A stretch of 64,000 nt of DNA from JBCBKU01 sp038521345 (GCA_038521345.1 JBCBKU010000001.1:297625-361624); one strand, 5' to 3'. Positions 1 through 8,947 are shown, counted from the first letter of the stretch. A program made the numbers and translations. Notes: generated from the letters alone by a model not told the origin.

Positions 1-69
1 AGCGGCCACGCCGCCGGCCGTGATGGCAAGGGCAGCGGTCGCGCCGAGAAGGGTCTTCATGAAGGTCAT
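1..69 (-). CDS. N-terminus of a secreted protein (partial)
   Basis: Only the first 20 or so codons are inside the window; the gene runs off the left edge. The visible N-terminus (Met-Thr-Phe-Met-Lys, then Leu/Ala/Gly-rich) has the positive charge and hydrophobic core of a Sec signal peptide, so the product is probably periplasmic or exported. A GGAG lies about 7 nt before the ATG at 69; the second Met, coded at 60, is an alternative start. The function cannot be read from this fragment. Confidence 0.6.
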   Translation of the reverse strand, partial: MTFMKTLLGATAALAITAGGVAA

Positions 70-244
70 GGAGGTCTCCCAGGTGTTTTTGTTTGGACGG
101 AGCCACTTGGCGCCCCGTCTGAGCCGTGATCGTCTCAGATCGCCGACAAGTAAGGCCGGTGCCCAAGATGGGGTCAATAGGTATTTGCGGGGAAGGACGG
201 GGCGTAAGGCCCCCTGCCGCCTCGATGGGCAGCTTTGGAACACC

Positions 245-667
245 CTAAGGACGGATTAGCGCCTTCTCGAGGATCAAAGCGGTTTGGGTGCGGCCTGCGC
301 TGGTCCGGTAGTACCCGGGCCGCCGGGCCACCTCGGTGTATCCAGCAGACAGATAAAGCCCGCGGGCCGCCCGGTTGCCTTCGGCCACGTCGAGATAGGC
401 ACGCCGCGCGCCGCGTGCGTGCGCCTCGGCCTCGAAGGCGGCCAGTGCATTGCGTCCATGGCCGGCGCGGCGATGATCCGGATCCGTTGCGATCAGGATC
501 AGTTCCGCTTCATCTGCGGCCACGCGTCCCATGGCGAACCCGTGCGGCCCGGTGGCCAGAAACGCGCCGGGCGTGTCAAGGAAGCTCCGGAAATCACCCG
601 TGCGCCAACGCGCCCGGCTCTCCGGAAAGGCCCGCGCCGTCAAAGCCGCCAGATCCTCGGGCGTCAT
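245..667 (-). CDS. rimI: Ribosomal-protein-alanine N-acetyltransferase RimI (GNAT)
   Basis: A 140-residue GNAT acetyltransferase, the usual length for RimI, which acetylates the N-terminal alanine of ribosomal protein S18. The acetyl-CoA pyrophosphate-binding motif RRAGHG is at residues 66-71. The EGNRAARGLYLSAGY segment (96-110) and a late YYR match the RimI C-terminal signature. Its ATG overlaps the stop of tsaB in ATGA, so the two are translationally coupled; tsaB-rimI adjacency is widespread in bacteria and supports the name over a generic GNAT. Confidence 0.9.
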   Translation of the reverse strand: MTPEDLAALTARAFPESRARWRTGDFRSFLDTPGAFLATGPHGFAMGRVAADEAELILIATDPDHRRAGHGRNALAAFEAEAHARGARRAYLDVAEGNRAARGLYLSAGYTEVARRPGYYRTSAGRTQTALILEKALIRP

Positions 668-1350
668 TCAAGGATCACGGGCGGTGCCTCCTTGGGTGGC
701 GCGGCGTCCGGTGGCCGGACATAAAGGGGTGTCGGCGCCACGAAGTGGCCAGCCGCAAGATGCCCGACGGCGCACCGGGCCAGCGCGGGAACCCAATCCG
801 CCCCATGGACCGGAACATCCACCCATCCAGACGGGGCGCCCGCGTCCGGGGCCGGCCCCAGAAACCGCGGCGCGGCAGTTCTCTCTTCGGCGATGCCGGC
901 CAGTTGAGCCGGGGTCAGCAGCTGCGCATCACCTCGGGGCCCGTCGCCAGTGACAAGCTGGGCATAATAACCGTCCCGCGGCCCGGGGTAGACTGCCCAT
1001 GTTGTCTCTGCGCCGGTCGCGCCGCCCAGTTCCCGGATCACCTCGAAGGCACTGACGCCAATCGCCGGGCGCCCAAGCGACAGGGCAAGGCCCCGCGCCG
1101 CCGCCACGGCGATGCGCAAACCGGTGAAGTTTCCCGGACCGATACCGACGCCCACCGCGTCAAGATCCGCCCAATCCGCTCCTCCGGCTTCAAGGACCGC
1201 CTCCAACATGGGGAAAAGCCGCTCCGCCTGCCCGCGGGTCATGGCCTCCCGCTCTTCGGCAATCACCCCTCCGCCGCTCCAAAGGACCGCGGCGCACAGG
1301 GGCCCCGACGTGTCGAACGCGAGTATCCGGGGGCCCGCGCCCACCTTCAT
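664..1350 (-). CDS. tsaB: tRNA t6A biosynthesis protein TsaB
   Basis: A 228-residue ASKHA-fold protein that partners TsaD and TsaE to make N6-threonylcarbamoyladenosine on ANN-decoding tRNAs. The N-terminus RILAFDTSG and the GIGPGNFTGLRI motif (residues 69-80) are the classic TsaB signatures; family length is about 220-230. The C-terminal third is divergent, as is normal for TsaB. It is the first gene of a pair with rimI, overlapping it by 4 nt. Confidence 0.94.
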   Translation of the reverse strand: MKVGAGPRILAFDTSGPLCAAVLWSGGGVIAEEREAMTRGQAERLFPMLEAVLEAGGADWADLDAVGVGIGPGNFTGLRIAVAAARGLALSLGRPAIGVSAFEVIRELGGATGAETTWAVYPGPRDGYYAQLVTGDGPRGDAQLLTPAQLAGIAEERTAAPRFLGPAPDAGAPSGWVDVPVHGADWVPALARCAVGHLAAGHFVAPTPLYVRPPDAAPPKEAPPVILE

Positions 1351-1425
1351 CTTGGTCGAAATACGCCGGGGGCGCCGGGGCAGAGCTCCCGTGCGGGGCG
1401 GCGGCGAAGCCCCCGCAATCCCGGG

Positions 1426-1986
1426 TCAGGCCGCGACAGGGCGGACCTCGACGACCTCGGGGATATAGTGGCGCAGAAGATTCTCGATCCCCATCTTCAG
1501 GGTGAGCGTCGAGGACGGGCAGCCCGCGCAGGCGCCTTGCATATGCAGATAAACCACCCCGCGATCAAAACCGTGGAAGGTAATGTCGCCCCCGTCCTGG
1601 GCCACCGCGGGCCGCACCCGTGTGTCCAGAAGTTCCTTGATCTGCTGGACGATTTCGCCGTCGGGCCCGGTATGCTCGGCGTGGCCCGAGGCCTGGCCGG
1701 TCCCGTCCATCACCGGCGCGCCGGATTGGTAATGCTCCATGATCGCGCCAAGGATTGCCGGCTTGATGTGGTCCCAATCCGCGCCGTCATCCTTCGTCAC
1801 GGTGATGAAGTCGGTGCCGAAGAAGACCCCGGTGACCCCGGCCACCCCGAAAACGCGGGCGGCAAGCGGTGACGGTCCCGCGGCGTCGGCTGACGGAAAA
1901 TCCGCCGTCCCGGTCTCAAGCACGGTTTGACCCGGCAGGAATTTGAGCGTTGCGGGATTCGGGGTGGATTCGGTCTGAATGAACAT
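1426..1986 (-). CDS. NifU-family Fe-S scaffold/carrier protein
   Basis: A 186-residue two-domain Nfu protein. The N-terminal Nfu_N domain (about 1-85) begins with MFIQTESTPNPATLKF, typical of alphaproteobacterial and mitochondrial Nfu1. The C-terminal NifU domain carries the cluster-binding CAGC at Cys153 and Cys156, followed by the TLTLKMGIENLLR helix. It is expected to carry 4Fe-4S clusters to apoproteins in the cytosol. It lies about 75 nt upstream of tsaB on the same strand and could be co-transcribed with tsaB-rimI. Confidence 0.93.
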   Translation of the reverse strand: MFIQTESTPNPATLKFLPGQTVLETGTADFPSADAAGPSPLAARVFGVAGVTGVFFGTDFITVTKDDGADWDHIKPAILGAIMEHYQSGAPVMDGTGQASGHAEHTGPDGEIVQQIKELLDTRVRPAVAQDGGDITFHGFDRGVVYLHMQGACAGCPSSTLTLKMGIENLLRHYIPEVVEVRPVAA

Positions 1987-2064
1987 CGGCGGAGCCTCCT
2001 GATCGCCCAGTGGATATGCGGGGGGGCGTCGCCCCTGTCAAGAGTTTGGAATCGTTCTAAATCG

Positions 2065-2520
2065 TCAGGTGACGGCCTCGAGGCGTTCCTTGGACAATTC
2101 CCCGGGCACAACCGTAATCGGAACGGGCAGAGATCCCGCAGAACGGGTCAGTTGCGATACCAGCGGTCCTGGTCCCGACTTGTCGGACCCCGCCCCGAGC
2201 ACGAGAACCCCGACCTCGTCATCCTCCCGGATCTGGGCCAGGATCTCGGGCACCGGCTCGCCTTCGCGGATGACCAGCTCGGGATCGACGCCTTGCTTGT
2301 CCCGCATCCACTTGGCGAACACGTCGAAATGCGCGTGAATGCGCTCGCGCGCCTCTTCGCGCATCAGATCGCCGACGCCGATCCAGTGGTTGAATTCGTC
2401 CGGCGGGATCACCGACAGCACCTGTACGCCGCCGCCTGTGCGGGCCGCCCGCATGGCCGCAAAGCGCATGGCATTCAGGCATTCGCGGCTGTCGTCGAGT
2501 ACAACGAGAAACTTGCGCAT
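2065..2520 (-). CDS. Universal stress protein (UspA family)
   Basis: A 151-residue single-domain USP. The start at 2520 is chosen because AGGAGGAG lies immediately upstream; the frame is open 16 codons further but without a better ribosome site. The N-terminal MRKFLVVLDDS is the usual first beta strand and aspartate. The nucleotide-binding loop appears as GAGSDKSGPGPL (about 109-120), followed by a hydrophobic VPITVVPG strand. The glycine pattern differs from the ATP-binding consensus, so nucleotide binding is uncertain. It is the gene upstream of the nfu gene on the same strand. Confidence 0.88.
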   Translation of the reverse strand: MRKFLVVLDDSRECLNAMRFAAMRAARTGGGVQVLSVIPPDEFNHWIGVGDLMREEARERIHAHFDVFAKWMRDKQGVDPELVIREGEPVPEILAQIREDDEVGVLVLGAGSDKSGPGPLVSQLTRSAGSLPVPITVVPGELSKERLEAVT

Positions 2521-2574
2521 GGCTCCTCCTGAGGCGCGCATGATGCACGCTGCGCTCCGAGGTGGCAACCGCGC

Positions 2575-3612
2575 TCAGATCGCGCGCCGTGCCGCCCGAA
2601 AAAGGCTCGCCACCGCCAAGCCCAGTCCTTGCGTCAACAGAGCCGCCGCCAGACCCGCAAGGCCCACGACCCAGTCCGAGACCCGGGTCAGCGCCCGAAA
2701 CGCACGCGCCGGCCCGAGAACCTCCATCGCCGGCCGTGTGGCCGGTCCCATCGCGTCCGAGACGCGCGCCATCCGCGCCGCGTCCTCCGCGGTCTCGATC
2801 CGGGGCAGCAGCGCCAACGCGTCGACGGGCGAGGTGTTCCGCACGATCCGGCCAAGATCCCCGGTCACAGCACCAAGGCGGCCGAGCCGCGCGGTGTCTG
2901 TGACCGCGCCCAGACCCGCGCGCCCCAGTACGAAATCGTCCACCCGGTGCCAGGCAACCGGAATATCCGCCGCATCCCCCAGAACCCGTCCCAGTTCGGG
3001 TGTCACGCGCCCGGTGCGGCGCGCAATCCGCACAAGGCTTGCACCGGATTTCACGGCGTAACTCGTCCCGCCGGTGAATGCGACAAGCCCGGTCGCCCCG
3101 AGACCGGCCAGCGCCAGTCCGGTCTCCACCCGGTCCACGGCATCACCTGCCAGCGCATTCCGCGCCTGCCGGCGCAGGGCATTGACGTCACCAAGGGGTG
3201 TCAGCTCTACGGGCAGGGCGCAGGCGGCAAGATGCGCAAGGTCCACACAGAATACCGGATCCCACGCGCAGGCCCCACAGGCCGCCGCCCGGCCCGCAAG
3301 CGGCGGCGGTGCCAGCGCCGCCTCAACCCGGTGAACGAGGTCCTCGGGAAGCGCGACGCCGTATTCGACGCCCAGATCTGCGTAAAGCCGCAGCCGGTCG
3401 CGATCCTCGGCCGCCAGCGCTGCCTCGATCCGGGGTGCAAGCCAACCTGCATCCAAGCGGCGCGCCATGGCGCGGTCCAGTGCAACCCGCACCTCGTCCG
3501 TGGTCCGCTGGGCGATGGGTGCCGCAAACGGATGGGTGACCAGTCCATAGGCCGCAAGGGCACCGGCGCCCAACGACAAGAGCAGAAGCAACAGGCGGGC
3601 AACCCGCCGCAT
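2575..3612 (-). CDS. Unknown membrane-anchored protein with four clustered cysteines
   Basis: A 345-residue protein I cannot assign. It begins with an uncleaved signal-anchor-like segment (residues 1-22, Arg-Arg then Leu-rich) and ends with a probable transmembrane helix (about 316-338) and a basic tail. Between them lies an Ala/Arg/Leu-rich helical region with Cys112, Cys115, Cys122 and Cys131, the first two as CGAC. This spacing could form disulfides in the periplasm or bind a metal. Its stop is 54 nt upstream of the usp start on the same strand, and the aminotransferase ends 1 nt before its start, suggesting co-transcription. Confidence 0.7.
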   Translation of the reverse strand: MRRVARLLLLLLSLGAGALAAYGLVTHPFAAPIAQRTTDEVRVALDRAMARRLDAGWLAPRIEAALAAEDRDRLRLYADLGVEYGVALPEDLVHRVEAALAPPPLAGRAAACGACAWDPVFCVDLAHLAACALPVELTPLGDVNALRRQARNALAGDAVDRVETGLALAGLGATGLVAFTGGTSYAVKSGASLVRIARRTGRVTPELGRVLGDAADIPVAWHRVDDFVLGRAGLGAVTDTARLGRLGAVTGDLGRIVRNTSPVDALALLPRIETAEDAARMARVSDAMGPATRPAMEVLGPARAFRALTRVSDWVVGLAGLAAALLTQGLGLAVASLFRAARRAI

Positions 3613-3613
3613 G

Positions 3614-4477
3614 CTAGGCGCCGCTCAGCGCCCAGTCCCAATAGAGCTCTCGGGCGCGCCGGGCCACGGGCCCAACCTGATACGATGTACCGTCGAACTC
3701 CGTCACCGGCGTGATCTTCGTCATGTTACCGGACATGAACACCTCGTCCGCCTCGCGGAAGTCATCAAAGGACAACACGGTCTCGCGCACCTCGTGCCCG
3801 TCGGCCGACAGGTTGGCCATGTGCCGCGACCGGGTGATTCCAGCCAGAAATGTCCCGTTCGGCACAGGTGTCATGACAACCCCGTCCCTGACCATGAAGA
3901 TGTTCGCCGTCGCCGTCTCGGCCACGTTGCCCACCGCATCTGCGACAAGTGCGTTGGGATAGCCCTTGGCCCTCGCTTCCATCAGCATCCGCGCGTTGTT
4001 CGGATAAAGACAGCCGGCCTTGGCATTCACGACGCTCGATTCGAGGACCGGGCGGCGGAACCGTGTCGTCGTCAGCTTGGTTGTCGCCTCGGCGGGCGCC
4101 ATCGCGATTTCCTCTAGGCAAAGCGCGAAGGCGGTCGAGTTTTCCGCGGGGGCCACCGCTGTCGGGCCGCCATCGATGGCCCAGTACATTGGTCGGATGT
4201 AAACGGCCGAGGTCTTGGGGAACGCCGCCAATCCTTCCCGCGCAATGGCCACCATGTCCTCGGGGCTCACCGTCGGGGTAATCATCAGCGCGGCGGCCGA
4301 GCGGTTGATCCGTTGGCAATGCGCCAGCAGGTCCGGCGCCACGCCCTCGAAGTACCGGGCACCGTCGAAGACATTTGTGCCCAGCCACGCGCCATGGTCG
4401 GCGGCCCGCATGACAGGAACGTCGCCGTCATGCCACGTGCCCTCGAAATACGTCCGGATGTTCTTGCCAACGGCCAT
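3614..4477 (-). CDS. Branched-chain amino acid aminotransferase (PLP class IV)
   Basis: A 287-residue fold-type IV PLP enzyme, expected to interconvert Val, Leu and Ile with their 2-oxo acids using glutamate/2-oxoglutarate. The PLP lysine is Lys153 in SSVVNAKAGCLYPNNA, and GNVAETATANIF (about 183-194) contains the conserved Glu187. The start at 4477 follows GGGAGA; the frame is open upstream but that extension is not protein-like. A D-amino-acid transaminase of the same fold is the main alternative, but the NAKAG/YPNNA signature fits the IlvE group. Confidence 0.88.
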   Translation of the reverse strand: MAVGKNIRTYFEGTWHDGDVPVMRAADHGAWLGTNVFDGARYFEGVAPDLLAHCQRINRSAAALMITPTVSPEDMVAIAREGLAAFPKTSAVYIRPMYWAIDGGPTAVAPAENSTAFALCLEEIAMAPAEATTKLTTTRFRRPVLESSVVNAKAGCLYPNNARMLMEARAKGYPNALVADAVGNVAETATANIFMVRDGVVMTPVPNGTFLAGITRSRHMANLSADGHEVRETVLSFDDFREADEVFMSGNMTKITPVTEFDGTSYQVGPVARRARELYWDWALSGA

Positions 4478-4505
4478 GCTTGTCTCCCGTGGAATCCGGG
4501 GGACG

Positions 4506-5015
4506 TTAGGCGGCGGTTCCTTCGGCGTCCAGAGCCGCGTCCGCGACCAAGGCCGCGACATCGAGCCGTGCGTTCACCATCGCCAACTCTCCGTTGTCAT
4601 CCCGCGGCCAGTCCTCCGGCGCTCGATCCCGATAAAGCTCAATCCCGTTGCCGTCCGGATCGCGCAGGTAAACCGCCTCTGACACGCCGTGATCCGCCGC
4701 GCCGTCCAGCGGCACGCCATGTTCCACAACACTGGCCACAGCGCGCCCTAGAGTGGCACGGTCCGGATAAAGGAAGGCCACGTGGTAGAGCCCCGTATGC
4801 CCGGACGGAGGCGGGGTGCCGCCGCGGCTTTGCCACGTGTTCAGGCCAATGTGGTGATGATACCCGCCCGCCGAAAGGAAGGCCGCCTGATTGCCGGCGC
4901 GCTGCTGCACCTCGAATCCCAGAACGTCCCGATAGAACGCGATCGCGCGATCCAGATCGGCAACGCGCAGGTGAATGTGGCCAACAGCCACGTCCGGTGG
5001 GGCAAGATAGGTCAT
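4506..5015 (-). CDS. VOC-family protein (catechol-dioxygenase/glyoxalase fold)
   Basis: A 169-residue protein with two beta-alpha-beta-beta-beta VOC modules. Candidate metal ligands are His15 in GHIHLRV, His78 in GLYHVAFL and Glu126 in GNGIELY, the arrangement of the type I extradiol dioxygenase-like CatE group. The start at 5015 is preceded by AAGGAC; the frame is open upstream but without family similarity. The substrate cannot be inferred. It is divergent from a methyltransferase gene across a palindrome-rich 147 bp region and lies 28 nt upstream of the aminotransferase on the same strand. Confidence 0.85.
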   Translation of the reverse strand: MTYLAPPDVAVGHIHLRVADLDRAIAFYRDVLGFEVQQRAGNQAAFLSAGGYHHHIGLNTWQSRGGTPPPSGHTGLYHVAFLYPDRATLGRAVASVVEHGVPLDGAADHGVSEAVYLRDPDGNGIELYRDRAPEDWPRDDNGELAMVNARLDVAALVADAALDAEGTAA

Positions 5016-5045
5016 GTTTTGTCCTTTCGCTGAGCCGAAGGTAAG

Positions 5046-5103
5046 CCTGCAAAAACAGGAATAGGATACCCGGCAAGACACGGCACCTGTGCAAATTTGC
5101 AGG
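5046..5103. promoter_or_regulatory. Palindromic elements in the VOC/methyltransferase divergent promoter
   Basis: Between the two divergent genes lie CCTG-CAAAAA-CAGG (5046-5059) and a perfect 12-nt palindrome TGCAAATTTGCA (5090-5101). The second is also bracketed by CCTG and GG, so the two sites resemble each other, with centres about 43 nt apart. This looks like a paired operator serving both promoters. No regulator gene is adjacent. Confidence 0.4.
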
Positions 5104-5162
5104 ATCACACCTCTGTCACATCGCCGTGGCACCTCAGGTCCGTTTCGCGGAAAGGAACCGGT

Positions 5163-5900
5163 ATGGATGGCTACGGCCCCGAAAGCTTTGGTCAGTTCTA
5201 CGCACAGGAATACGATACGTTGCACGATCCCGGCACGACCGACGTGTCGGTCGATCGGATCGCGCGGCTGGCGGGTTCCGGCCGGGTCCTTGAGCTAGCT
5301 GTCGGAACAGGTCGGATCGCCCTGCCGCTGGCCGAACGCGGCATTCGGATCGAGGGCATCGAGATTTCCCCCGAGATGGTGGCCAAGCTCCGGACCAAGC
5401 CCGGTGGTGCAGAGCTGCCCGTCACGATCGGCGATATGGAAGACGTTGGGGTATCGGGCCCGTTCGACCTGATCCTTCTTGTGTTCAATACCCTTTTCAA
5501 CCTGACCACACAGCGCGCGCAAGTCCGGCTCTTTCAGAACGTGGCCCGGTGCTTGGCTCCCGGTGGGGCGTTTCTGGTCGAGGCATTTGTCCCGGACCCC
5601 GCCCGGTTTCGCGGCCATCAGGACGTGCGGGTCCGCAACCTGACGCTCGACTCCGTCTGTTTCGACGGCATTTTGCACGATCCGGTGGCGCAGACGCTTA
5701 CCATGCAACGGCTCTGGGCAACCGGCGACCGGACAAGGATCGTCCCGCTATACCTGCGCTATGCCTGGCCGTCCGAGCTTGACCTTATGGCCGAGCTCGC
5801 CGGGTTGCGCCTGCGCGATCGCTGGGGCGGATGGGCGGACGAACCCTTCACCCGCGACAGCCGCATGCATGTCTCGGTCTGGGAACGGCCGGAGATGTGA
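5163..5900 (+). CDS. Class I SAM-dependent methyltransferase
   Basis: A 245-residue Rossmann-fold methyltransferase. Motif I is ELAVGTGR at residues 44-51, followed by an acidic loop (GIEISPEM) and a hydrophobic strand FDLILLVFNTLFNL. The start at 5163 has GAAAGGA 6 nt upstream, which places the MDGYG N-terminus as usual for this group of small-molecule methyltransferases. The substrate is unknown. It is the first gene of a short plus-strand string with the SnoaL-like gene, separated by 2 nt. Confidence 0.85.
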   Translation: MDGYGPESFGQFYAQEYDTLHDPGTTDVSVDRIARLAGSGRVLELAVGTGRIALPLAERGIRIEGIEISPEMVAKLRTKPGGAELPVTIGDMEDVGVSGPFDLILLVFNTLFNLTTQRAQVRLFQNVARCLAPGGAFLVEAFVPDPARFRGHQDVRVRNLTLDSVCFDGILHDPVAQTLTMQRLWATGDRTRIVPLYLRYAWPSELDLMAELAGLRLRDRWGGWADEPFTRDSRMHVSVWERPEM

Positions 5901-5902
5901 AC

Positions 5903-6325
5903 ATGTCCGATCCCGCAAATCTGGCGGTCGCCGAAATCGTACGGGTCCACAAAGCCATTATGGACTGGATCACGGGCCGCATGCCCGAGGCGCATTTCGA
6001 GGATGAGATCGCCGACCACCTGGATCCCGCGTTTCGCATTGTCGAGCCCGGCGGCAAGATCGTCGCTAGGGACGCCGTGCTGGCGGGCCTCCGCAGCTTC
6101 CATGGCGGCAACCCTGATTTCCGGATCCTGATCGATGAGGCCGAGGCCTTCGCAACAAGCGGAAGGCAGGTTTTGGTCAGCTATATCGAGCGGCAGACGG
6201 GCGCGGCGAAAGCTGCCAGAACCAATGCGCGCCGCTCGACGGCACTGGTCGACGTCGGAGCAAAGGTCCGGCTCTTGCATCTTCACGAAACGTGGATCGC
6301 CGACGACACGGCTGCCGCGGGCTGA
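5903..6325 (+). CDS. SnoaL/DUF4440-like (NTF2 fold) small protein
   Basis: A 140-residue alpha+beta protein. An N-terminal helix pair with VHKAIMDWITG is followed by alternating strands (FRIVEPGG, FRILIDEAEAF, RQVLVSYIERQTG, ALVDVGAKVRLLHLHETWI), the layout of NTF2/SnoaL-type folds. Identification is by overall pattern rather than a diagnostic motif. It starts 2 nt after the methyltransferase stop with GGAG upstream, so it is coupled to it. A catalytic role, if any, is unclear. Confidence 0.65.
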   Translation: MSDPANLAVAEIVRVHKAIMDWITGRMPEAHFEDEIADHLDPAFRIVEPGGKIVARDAVLAGLRSFHGGNPDFRILIDEAEAFATSGRQVLVSYIERQTGAAKAARTNARRSTALVDVGAKVRLLHLHETWIADDTAAAG

Positions 6326-6401
6326 CCAGCGCGCGTCGGTTTCCGGCAGACAGGCGCGGGCGCCATCACTAGCCTCCTGCCCATGACGTCACAGAACTCT
6401 C

Positions 6402-7130
6402 ATGGATGAACTCGCCGGCAAAACGGCCCTTGTCACCGGAGCCGCGGGGGGCATCGGTGCGGCGATTGTCGCCGCGCTGCGGGCCGAGGACGTGCGTGTG
6501 GCAGGCGCGGATCTGGGTCCAAGTGGCTCAGATCACGATCTGATTGCGGATCTTTCCGAATCCGCAGCCGCCGATGCTTTGCCGGAACAAGCAGCCCGGG
6601 CGCTCGGCCGCCTCGACATCGTGGTGAACAATGCGGGGGTCATCCCCCGTGGCATTGTCACCGAAACCACTGATGACGACTACGCCCGCACCATGTCGAT
6701 CAATGTCGAGGCGCCCTTCCGCATCTGCCGTGCCGCGATCCCGATCCTTGCCCGGGGCGGCGGTGGCGCCATCGTCAACGTTTCCTCATGCTGGGGCGTC
6801 CATCCGGGGCCGGGCCACCCGCTTTATGTCATGTCCAAGGCCGCGCTCGCCTCGTTGACCCAGTGCCTTGGCATCGACCACGCCCACCAGAACATCCGGG
6901 TCAATGCGGTCTGCCCCAACGAGGTCAACACGCCCATGATCCGAAGCGGCTTCACGGCTCGCGGCTTCGACCCAGAGACGGCGATAGCCGATCTTCACCG
7001 CTCGGTCCCGCTGGGGCGTATCGCGGAACCCGAGGACATCGCCGACTTGGTCGTGTTTCTCGCCTCGGACCGCGCCCGCTATCTCTGCGGTGCGCTGATC
7101 GAGGCCAATGGCGGCAAGGCAGTCGGATGA
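6402..7130 (+). CDS. SDR-family oxidoreductase
   Basis: A 242-residue classical short-chain dehydrogenase. The cofactor motif TGAAGGIG is at residues 12-19, NNAG at 76-79, and the catalytic set Ser128/129, Tyr142 and Lys146 lies in VNVSSCWG...YVMSKAA. The aspartate-containing AGADLG segment after strand 2 suggests NAD(H) preference. The ATG lacks a clear Shine-Dalgarno. It overlaps the next SDR by 4 nt (ATGA), so the two are probably made together; the substrate is unknown. Confidence 0.88.
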   Translation: MDELAGKTALVTGAAGGIGAAIVAALRAEDVRVAGADLGPSGSDHDLIADLSESAAADALPEQAARALGRLDIVVNNAGVIPRGIVTETTDDDYARTMSINVEAPFRICRAAIPILARGGGGAIVNVSSCWGVHPGPGHPLYVMSKAALASLTQCLGIDHAHQNIRVNAVCPNEVNTPMIRSGFTARGFDPETAIADLHRSVPLGRIAEPEDIADLVVFLASDRARYLCGALIEANGGKAVG

Positions 7131-7855
7131 GCGCGACGAAGACCGCTCTTGTCACCGGCGGCCGCAGTGGCATTGGCGCCGCAATCGCCCGTGCGCTGGC
7201 CGATGACGGGATCCGCGTTTTCACCGCCCAGCGGGGCAATGATCCCGATCATGAAGGGATCGAGGCCGACTTCATGGACCCCGAGGCCCCGGCACGCGTC
7301 ATCGACACGGTGCTGACCCGCACGGCCCGGCTCGACATGCTGGTCAACAATGCCGGCCTGATGCGCGAAGGCACCGTGACCGAAGCATCGCCCGAGGATT
7401 GGGCGGCCACGCTCCAGGTGAACCTGACAGCGCCCTTCCTTCTGATGCGTGCCGCGATGCCTCACCTCATCAAGGCCAAGGGTGCCATCGTGAACATCGG
7501 CTCGATCGAGGGGCTCGGATCGAATCCCCGCCACCCGGCCTACTGCGCCTCCAAAGGCGGACTCCATGCATTGACCCGCGCTGTGGCCGTCGATCACGGG
7601 CCCGACGGGGTGCGTTGCAATGCAATCGCGCCCGGCTGGATCGATACCGAACTGAACACCGCCTTCATCGAAAGCCTGGGCGATCCCGAGACGTTTCGCG
7701 CCGGGATCGGCCGCCTGCATCCCCTTCGCCGGACGGGCCGGCCGCGCGAGATCGCCGCGCTGGCGCGTTGGCTGCTCTCCGACGAGGCCAGCTTCGTAAC
7801 CGGTCAGGTCTGGACCGTGGATGGCGGCCGCATGACCCAGTTGTCGCTGCCCTAA
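7127..7855 (+). CDS. SDR-family oxidoreductase
   Basis: A second 242-residue classical SDR, translationally coupled to the first. TGGRSGIG is at residues 10-17, NNAG at 74-77, Ser126, Tyr139 (AYCASKGG) and Lys143. Strand 2 ends in TAQR, which lacks an acidic residue and is compatible with NADP(H). The possible NAD/NADP split within the pair could indicate a redox-neutral epimerisation or a two-step oxidation-reduction, but this is inference. Its TAA overlaps the trpS stop on the other strand. Confidence 0.88.
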   Translation: MSATKTALVTGGRSGIGAAIARALADDGIRVFTAQRGNDPDHEGIEADFMDPEAPARVIDTVLTRTARLDMLVNNAGLMREGTVTEASPEDWAATLQVNLTAPFLLMRAAMPHLIKAKGAIVNIGSIEGLGSNPRHPAYCASKGGLHALTRAVAVDHGPDGVRCNAIAPGWIDTELNTAFIESLGDPETFRAGIGRLHPLRRTGRPREIAALARWLLSDEASFVTGQVWTVDGGRMTQLSLP

Positions 7856-8874
7856 GCGCCCACCATGCCCACGATTTCATAAGTGCGCTTCAGGATGGGG
7901 GCGGTGATCGCCCGCGCCTGCTCGGCCCCATGCGCAAGGATACGGTCGATCTCGGCCGGGTCATCCATCAGCCGCGCCATTTCGTTCGCCATCGGCGACA
8001 GCTTGGCCACCGCAAGATCCGCCAGTGCCGGCTTGAACTGCCCGAACTGCTGGCCGGCGAATTCGGACACAACCTCTTCCGGCGTGCGTTCGTCCAGCGC
8101 GGCGTAGATGTTGATCAGGTTCCGTGCCTCGGGCCGGTCTTTCAGCCCCTCGAGGGTCTCGGGCAACGGTTCGGGATCTGTCTTTGCCTTGCGGATCTTC
8201 TGGGCGACCGTGTCTGCATCGTCGGTCATATTGATCCGGCTCATGTCCGAAGGATCCGATTTCGACATCTTCTTCGACCCGTCGCGAAAGCTCATGACCC
8301 GCGTCGCCGCGCCGGTGATTACCGGTTCGGTGATCGGGAAGAACGCCTCGCCGAAATCATTGTTGAATTTGGTCGCGATGTCCCGGGTCAGCTCCAGATG
8401 CTGCTTTTGGTCCTCGCCGACGGGCACATGGGTGGCGTGATAGACAAGGATGTCGGCGGCCATAAGCGACGGATAGGCAAACAGCCCCAACGAAGCTTCT
8501 TCCGAATTCTTGCCCGCCTTGTCTTTCCACTGGGTCATCCGGCGCATCCATCCCATGCGGGCAATACAGTTGAAGACCCAGCCAAGCTGCGCATGTTCCG
8601 GCACCTGCGACTGGTTCACAAGGATCGACCGCGCCGGGTCGATGCCGGCTGCGATGAAGGCCGCCGCGGTCTCCCGCGTGGCGCGGTGAAGATCCGCGGG
8701 GTCCTGCCAGACCGTGATCGCGTGCAGATCGACGATCCCATAGACCGTTTCGTAGTCACCGGAATTCTGCATCTCGACGAAGCGTTTCAGCGCGCCGAGA
8801 TAGTTTCCAAGGTGCAGATCGCCCGTGGGCTGGATCCCCGAAAAGATCCGCGGGGTAAAGGCCGCTTCGGCCAT
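7852..8874 (-). CDS. trpS: Tryptophan--tRNA ligase
   Basis: A 340-residue class Ic aminoacyl-tRNA synthetase that charges tRNA-Trp. The HIGH-equivalent [12 protein letters not shown] lies at about residues 16-27 and the KMSKS loop is [11 protein letters not shown]. The length fits bacterial TrpRS. The start at 8874 was chosen over the ATG at 8886 because GGAGAGAG lies just upstream of it. It is transcribed alone on the minus strand and is convergent with the SDR pair. Confidence 0.96.
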   Translation of the reverse strand: MAEAAFTPRIFSGIQPTGDLHLGNYLGALKRFVEMQNSGDYETVYGIVDLHAITVWQDPADLHRATRETAAAFIAAGIDPARSILVNQSQVPEHAQLGWVFNCIARMGWMRRMTQWKDKAGKNSEEASLGLFAYPSLMAADILVYHATHVPVGEDQKQHLELTRDIATKFNNDFGEAFFPITEPVITGAATRVMSFRDGSKKMSKSDPSDMSRINMTDDADTVAQKIRKAKTDPEPLPETLEGLKDRPEARNLINIYAALDERTPEEVVSEFAGQQFGQFKPALADLAVAKLSPMANEMARLMDDPAEIDRILAHGAEQARAITAPILKRTYEIVGMVGA

Positions 8875-8947
8875 GGCTCTCTCCATCTGGATTTTCGCGC
8901 CGCGCTCGCTTAGCCAGAGGCGGATGTGAGGTCAAGGAAGGCGCCAC

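Noticed and set aside
199..213. Hairpin GGGGC/GCCCC as rimI terminator
   Set aside because: The stem is only 5 bp and no U-run follows on the minus strand; chance in GC-rich DNA is likely.
235..1872. A 545-codon plus-strand frame across rimI, tsaB and nfu
   Set aside because: The three minus-strand genes have diagnostic motifs; the antisense protein is Arg/Pro-rich noise.
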